Shown piece by piece: positions 60,535 to 64,000 of a DNA stretch of 64,000 bases. Numbering within the stretch: position 1 is the stretch's first letter; each line of letters opens with the position of its first letter. The DNA is from Salipiger marinus (GTDB taxonomy: Bacteria > Pseudomonadota > Alphaproteobacteria > Rhodobacterales > Rhodobacteraceae), in contig NZ_FNEJ01000003.1 in NCBI RefSeq assembly GCF_900100085.1, forward strand, positions 248,001 through 312,000. The letters run 5' to 3'. A program made the position numbers and the translations under genes. A model generated the notes under the pieces. That model had not been told where the DNA came from, ran no database searches, and saw nothing but the letters and a program-made list of their open reading frames with translations.

Positions 60535-60633
60535 GGCGGGGGTTATGCGGGATCGGGCGCGCGGCGTCGAGGGGGGGATGGGCGGGGAAGGACGCTCTGC
60601 CCCGCCCGCAGAGGCGGGGCGAGCCGGGTCGCA

Positions 60634-60693
60634 GGGGGCTCTGCCCCCGTCCGCTGCGCGGACTCCCCCGGAGTTCTCCGGGCAAGATGAAGG
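60634..60693 (+). repeat. Dispersed hairpin repeat, copy 6 (tail type B)
   Basis: Hairpins GGGGGC-TCT-GCCCCC (60634-60648) and GTCCGC-TGC-GCGGAC (60649-60663), then the variant tail TCCCCCGGAGTT and CCGGGCAAGATGAAGG. The tail touches the stop of the lytic transglycosylase gene. Tail shared with copy 7. Confidence 0.87.
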
Positions 60694-60694
60694 C

Positions 60695-61525
60695 TCAGTT
60701 GGCGGTGACGCGGAAGACGCAGCCATCGGAGATGAGCTGCGGCGGGGTCAGGCAGAGCCCCTTGGCCACGGTGAAGGCGGCCAGCACCTTGGGCACGTAG
60801 TCGCGGGTTTCGGCATAAGGCGGCACGCCCGCGAATTTGGGAATGGAGTTTTCCCCGGCATTGTAGCCCGCCAGCACGAGGATCGGGTCGCCGTCGAATT
60901 TTTCCATCAGGAAATCGAGAAAGGCCACGCCGCCCCGGATGTTCTGCCCGGCATTGAAGCTGTCGGTCACGCCGAAGCGCGCGGCGGTGGCGGGCATCAG
61001 CTGCATCAGCCCCTGCGCCCCGTCATGGCTCTGCGCATCGGCGCGTCCGGCGGATTCCACCGTCATCACCGCCAGCGCCAGCGCGGGCGACACCCTTGTG
61101 CCGACCGTGGCGCGCAGCAGGTCGATGCCGTGGCGCGCGGCGATGTCCTGCAGGTGCTGCAGCCGCGGTGCCGCCACCCCCCGGCCCTGCGGCGGATTGG
61201 CCAGAAGGTTGAGCGCGGGTTCCAGCCGCCCCGGCCCCGAGGCGGCCAGATCGGGCGACACGGTTTCCCAGAACCAGTCATAGCTGCCGGTGCCAGTGGC
61301 CCGGCCCGGGGTGGCAGGCGCCGCCGGATCGGGCAGCGGCAGGGCGGCGGGTTTCGGCAGCACCGGCGCGGGCACGATCTGCACCGTGATCCGTCGCTTC
61401 GTGCCCGGTTTGGGCGGGGTCACCCGTTTGGCGGAAAACTCCGGAAAGGCGGGCGGGCTCTGGGCCGCAAGCGGTCCGGCCCACAGCATCGCCAGCAGGG
61501 TCACGGCCCCGATCCCGCGTCGCAT
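60695..61525 (-). CDS. Lytic transglycosylase (SLT domain)
   Basis: A 276-residue exported murein hydrolase. The signal peptide is GAVTLLAMLWAGPLAAQ (to about residue 21), then a Pro-rich linker to residue 75. The SLT domain in the second half has the catalytic Glu in AVMTVESAGRADAQ, followed by GAQGLMQLMPATAARFG and LVLAGYNAGENSI. It cleaves glycan strands in the periplasm. The start at 61525 is supported by AGGAGGAG. Two Cys near the C-terminus (LCLT, GCVF) may form a disulfide. Confidence 0.93.
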   Translation of the reverse strand: MRRGIGAVTLLAMLWAGPLAAQSPPAFPEFSAKRVTPPKPGTKRRITVQIVPAPVLPKPAALPLPDPAAPATPGRATGTGSYDWFWETVSPDLAASGPGRLEPALNLLANPPQGRGVAAPRLQHLQDIAARHGIDLLRATVGTRVSPALALAVMTVESAGRADAQSHDGAQGLMQLMPATAARFGVTDSFNAGQNIRGGVAFLDFLMEKFDGDPILVLAGYNAGENSIPKFAGVPPYAETRDYVPKVLAAFTVAKGLCLTPPQLISDGCVFRVTAN

Positions 61526-61886
61526 CACTCCTCCTGCCTCTGCTCTGTCCGGGTTTTTCCGGAGCGTTTCTGCAGACAGCATCGCATGGAACCGGCATTT
61601 TCCCAAGACGGTCGCGCAAAGCGCGGCGGGACTGTGGTGAAGCTGCCAGATGCGACACAATTGCGCCATTTTTGCGGAGGCTTTTCAGGATTTAAATTAT
61701 TATTTCCATAAGCTTGAGCAAAATTTGCGAGAAAGGTTCATGCTCTGTAAAATCATCTTAGTTGTGCCCAAATCCGGCCTAAATCCGGGGGCTATATAGG
61801 GTCATACCGCAGCGGACGGGCAGTGAGAGAGGCCCGGCAGACACCGACGCGGTGGCCCCTGAACCAAGACACCACGGAGAGAGACC
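61526..61886. other. AT-rich intergenic region upstream of the pilin genes
   Basis: 361 bp with no gene. Bases 61680-61760 are much richer in A+T than the surroundings and contain the promoter annotated at 61725. The rest would be a leader of about 125 bases for the first pilin, including CTATATAGGG near 61793. Confidence 0.6.
61725..61753 (+). promoter_or_regulatory. Sigma-70-like promoter for the Flp pilin genes
   Basis: TTGCGA (61725-61730), a 17-bp spacer, then TAAAAT (61748-61753). This is the best-spaced near-consensus promoter I found in the window. Transcription would begin near 61760. Confidence 0.55.
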
Positions 61887-62084
61887 ATGCTGAACTTCAT
61901 CAAAAACTTCCGCGCAGACGAAGACGGCGCAGTGACCGTTGACTGGGTTGTGCTGACCGCCGCTGTGGTGGCCATGGCCATCGGCGCCTACACCACCATC
62001 GAAACCAGCGCTGACAACATGATTTCCGCCGCAGGCGGCGCGGTTGCCGCCGAACAGACCACCCTCTTCGGCGCCGCTGACTGA
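61887..62084 (+). CDS. Flp-type pilin subunit 1
   Basis: A 65-residue prepilin. The leader ends DEDG14, cleaved before A15; the mature N-terminus AVTVDWVVLTAAVVAMAIGA is the hydrophobic pilin helix. The residue at +5 is Asp19, where Flp and other type IV pilins normally have Glu. The Tyr that usually follows Glu is Trp20. AGAGAGA precedes the ATG. Position ahead of cpaB and cpaC supports a tad pilus role. A hairpin follows the stop. Confidence 0.85.
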   Translation: MLNFIKNFRADEDGAVTVDWVVLTAAVVAMAIGAYTTIETSADNMISAAGGAVAAEQTTLFGAAD

Positions 62085-62100
62085 TCCTTGCCGACATCAG

Positions 62101-62130
62101 CCACCGGATCGGTCACGGCCGGTCCGGTGG
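62101..62130 (+). terminator. Hairpin after first pilin gene
   Basis: A perfect 8-bp stem, CCACCGGA (62101-62108) with TCCGGTGG (62123-62130). There is no T-run. It may stabilise the pilin mRNA 3' end or attenuate read-through into the second pilin and cpa genes. Confidence 0.45.
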
Positions 62131-62182
62131 ACGCCACAAGGCTGGCACCCCAACGCAACGCCATGATGCGGACGGTTCGACG

Positions 62183-62374
62183 ATGTATCACAGTCTGATC
62201 AAGTTCCTGAAGAGCGAAACCGGTGCCGTGACCATCGACTGGGTGGTGCTGACCGCCTCTGTCGTGGCAATGACCGCGATCTCCTTCTACCAGATCCGGG
62301 ACAACGCGGCGAATATGGATGTGGCGGCAGGAAATGCCGTTGCGCAAGAACAGGCGGCCCTGTTCGGAGAGTGA
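62183..62374 (+). CDS. Flp-type pilin subunit 2
   Basis: A 63-residue tandem paralogue of the first pilin. The leader ends SETG14 and the mature helix is AVTIDWVVLTASVVAMTAIS, again with Asp19 at +5 and Trp20. The C-terminal part (QIRDNAANMDVAAGNAVAQE) differs more, but both end in a short EQxxLFG motif. One may be the major and one a minor pilin; expression level would tell. Confidence 0.82.
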   Translation: MYHSLIKFLKSETGAVTIDWVVLTASVVAMTAISFYQIRDNAANMDVAAGNAVAQEQAALFGE

Positions 62375-62627
62375 CCCACCGGTGCTGACGGCTTCGCGGA
62401 TCCAGAAGGATCGCGGGGCCTTTCCAGTCTGTGACAGGGCCCCGGCCCCGTGCTGTCGCGCCTGACCCCCTCCGTCCTGCGGGCAGTCCCTGCCCCGTGG
62501 CGCCCTGATCCTGAGGCTGGACCTGCCGCGCCTCTGGTGGCGGACCGGCGCTGCGCCTGCATTTTTCTGCCCCGCCCGCCTGCACCCGCAGGCCGCCGCG
62601 CGGGGCCATGACGCGAAAGGTACCCCA

Positions 62628-63479
62628 ATGCGACTGGTATTCGGACTTGTCTTGATCGCCGGACTGGGACTTGCCGGTTTTGCCGTCTACATGGCCCAGA
62701 ATTACATCAACGCCTATCAGACCGCCCTGCAGCAGGAGCGCGAGAAGGCGGGCAAGGTCATCCCCACCGCCGAGATCTATGTGACCACCCGCGCCATCGC
62801 CCATGGCGAGGTGGTGACCGACGCCGATGTGCGGCTGGCGCCGTGGCCGCAGGAGATCCTGCCCGAAGGCACCTTTGGCGCCGAGCGCCCGCTTTTTGCC
62901 GAAGGCGAGGCGCCCCGCGTGGCGCTGCGCGCCATCGAGAAATTCGAGGCGGTGCAGACCGGCAAGATCAGCGAGCCGGGCGGCGATGCCGGGCTGACCT
63001 CGCGGCTGCAGCCGGGCCAGCGCGCCTTTGCCATCAAGGTGGACGTGCATACCGGCGTGTCGGGATTCCTGCGACCGGGCGACCGGGTCGACATCTACTG
63101 GACCGGGCGCGTCGGCGATGGCGGGCGCGGTCAGGGCGAGATCACCAAGCTGATCGAAACCGGGGTGAAGCTGATCGCCGTCGACCAGACCGCCGAGCTG
63201 GACAGCACCGATGTCAACATCGCGCGGTCGGTGACGGTGGCGGCAAGCCCGCAGCAGGTCGCCTCGCTGGCGCAGGCGCAAAGCACCGGGCGGCTGTCGC
63301 TGTCGCTGATGGGGGTCAACGAGACCATCGTGGCCGAGGCCATCGAGGTGGACCAGCGCGCGCTGCTGGGGCTGGATATGGTGGTGCCGCAGGCCGCCCC
63401 CGCAGCCCCCGTCACCTGCACCACGCGGGTGCGGCGCGGCAGCGAGGTCGTGGATATTCCGATCCCCTGCACGAACTGA
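62628..63479 (+). CDS. cpaB: Tad pilus assembly protein CpaB/RcpC
   Basis: A 283-residue protein with one N-terminal membrane helix (LVFGLVLIAGLGLAGFAVYM) and an SAF domain (YVTTRAIAHGEVVTDADVRL, about residues 51-70), the layout of CpaB. The RGD-like segment FLRPGDRVDIYW is also typical. CpaB helps gate or assemble the CpaC secretin. The C-terminus has two Cys (VTCTT, IPCTN). The 253 bp between it and the second pilin gene contain no other gene. Confidence 0.93.
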   Translation: MRLVFGLVLIAGLGLAGFAVYMAQNYINAYQTALQQEREKAGKVIPTAEIYVTTRAIAHGEVVTDADVRLAPWPQEILPEGTFGAERPLFAEGEAPRVALRAIEKFEAVQTGKISEPGGDAGLTSRLQPGQRAFAIKVDVHTGVSGFLRPGDRVDIYWTGRVGDGGRGQGEITKLIETGVKLIAVDQTAELDSTDVNIARSVTVAASPQQVASLAQAQSTGRLSLSLMGVNETIVAEAIEVDQRALLGLDMVVPQAAPAAPVTCTTRVRRGSEVVDIPIPCTN

Positions 63480-63502
63480 ACCGTTCCAGACACTTGCGCA
63501 GC

Positions 63503-63520
63503 GGGCGGCTCTGGCCGCCC
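63503..63520 (+). terminator. Hairpin between cpaB and cpaC
   Basis: A perfect 7-bp stem, GGGCGGC (63503-63509) with GCCGCCC (63514-63520), loop TCTG. No T-run follows directly. Possible attenuator; a TTTGATTGTTGCAAAAAAA stretch near 63586-63605 may hold a cpaC promoter. Confidence 0.35.
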
Positions 63521-63678
63521 CTGCCCTGCCGGGGGCCTGGCCCGGGCTCTGTTGCGGCAGACCCACACCGGCCCGCGCCCCCCCTTTGATTGTTGCAAAA
63601 AAAGGCGAACACGCGCACAGTCCGGTGCGAAGCGGGCATCAAGACCTGCTCCCGAGGCGTGATCGAAAGGCAGGTCAC

Positions 63679-64000
63679 ATGACATTTGACAAGTTTCTGA
63701 CGGCAGGCCTGCTGGGGCTGGTGCTGGGTGCAAGCCCGGTTGCCCCGACCGCTCAGGCGCAGAGCCTGCGGGTTGTGCAGACCGGCACGGAAAGCGTGCT
63801 GAACGTGCCGATGAACCGCGCCGTTGTGGTTGAAAGCGACGAGCCTTTTGCCGAACTTTCCATCGCCAATCCCGCCATCGCCGATATTTCCTCGCTCTCG
63901 GACCGCACCATCTATGTGCTGGGCAAGACGCCGGGCACCACCACCCTGACCATTCTGGACGGCAACGGGCGGCTTATCACCAATGTCGACGTGCGCGTCG
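63679..64000 (+). CDS. cpaC: Tad pilus secretin CpaC/RcpA (3' end missing)
   Basis: The first 107 codons only; it is cut by the window end. A signal peptide (FLTAGLLGLVLGASPVAPTAQAQ) is followed by the secretin N-terminal domain: LNVPMNRAVVVESDEPFAEL, SIANPAIADISSLSDRTIYV, GKTPGTTTLTILDGNGRL. This BON/N0-like pattern is characteristic of CpaC, the outer-membrane channel of the tad pilus. The order cpaB-cpaC is standard. Confidence 0.93.
   Translation, partial: MTFDKFLTAGLLGLVLGASPVAPTAQAQSLRVVQTGTESVLNVPMNRAVVVESDEPFAELSIANPAIADISSLSDRTIYVLGKTPGTTTLTILDGNGRLITNVDVRV

Noticed and set aside
1-64000. tRNA, rRNA, insertion sequences or integrative element borders
   Set aside because: I saw no cloverleaf with a GGTTCGAATCC-type T arm, no rRNA stretches, no transposase motifs and no direct-repeat-flanked segment by eye; a tRNAscan/ISfinder run would settle it.

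Overview
The window is high-GC DNA from an alphaproteobacterium, most likely a member of the Rhodobacteraceae (Rhodobacter/Paracoccus-like). The grounds are its gene content (a PleD-like protein, DUF983, DUF3572, DUF4168, several TRAP and LIV-type transporters, MeaB, a tad-type pilus locus), dense ATGA/TGATG gene overlaps, and a dispersed GC-rich hairpin repeat of a kind I associate with this family. I see no rRNA, tRNA, insertion sequence, phage module or CRISPR array.

Layout. 0-12 kb: housekeeping and signalling. It holds a HAD phosphatase (cut by the window edge), DUF3572, a PleD-like diguanylate cyclase with degenerate receivers, an ECF sigma / anti-sigma-like / metal-sensor operon with an EF-hand gene upstream, DUF983, a NUDIX hydrolase, a tandem hairpin repeat, an esterase, a LysR regulator divergent from a HisD-family dehydrogenase, a lipoprotein and lepA. 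12-13.7 kb: small secreted proteins and a truncated duplicate.

13.8-38.5 kb is a continuous catabolic region with three transport-plus-enzyme modules. Module 1 (13.85-22.1 kb): GntR and SDR on the minus strand, divergent from a LIV-type ABC transporter whose LivM, LivG and LivF are one polypeptide, followed by a 3-hydroxyacid dehydrogenase and a BKACE (beta-keto acid cleavage) enzyme. A perfect 17-bp palindrome lies in the divergent promoter. Module 2 (22.2-31.0 kb): an RpiR regulator divergent from an N-formylglutamate-amidohydrolase-like enzyme, a TRAP transporter, a glutamine-synthetase-like ligase, an aldehyde dehydrogenase and an iron-type alcohol dehydrogenase. This set would suit gamma-glutamylation-dependent breakdown of an amino alcohol. 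Module 3 (31.9-38.5 kb): a DadA-like FAD oxidoreductase, a TRAP transporter, a BASS-type permease and a D-2-hydroxyacid dehydrogenase. An FAH-family hydrolase lies between modules 2 and 3.

38.5-61.5 kb is core metabolism and information processing: gnd, argF, argD, truA, a YcjX/GNAT/YcjF operon, ileS, a NarL/NarX-like two-component pair, PagL-like and DUF1353 envelope proteins, a small membrane protein, LMW-PTP, cobB, rpmB, meaB, hrpB and a lytic transglycosylase. Copies of the dispersed repeat separate many of these genes. 61.5-64 kb opens a tad/Flp pilus locus: two tandem Flp-like pilins with Asp instead of Glu at the +5 position, cpaB, and a cpaC secretin cut by the window end.
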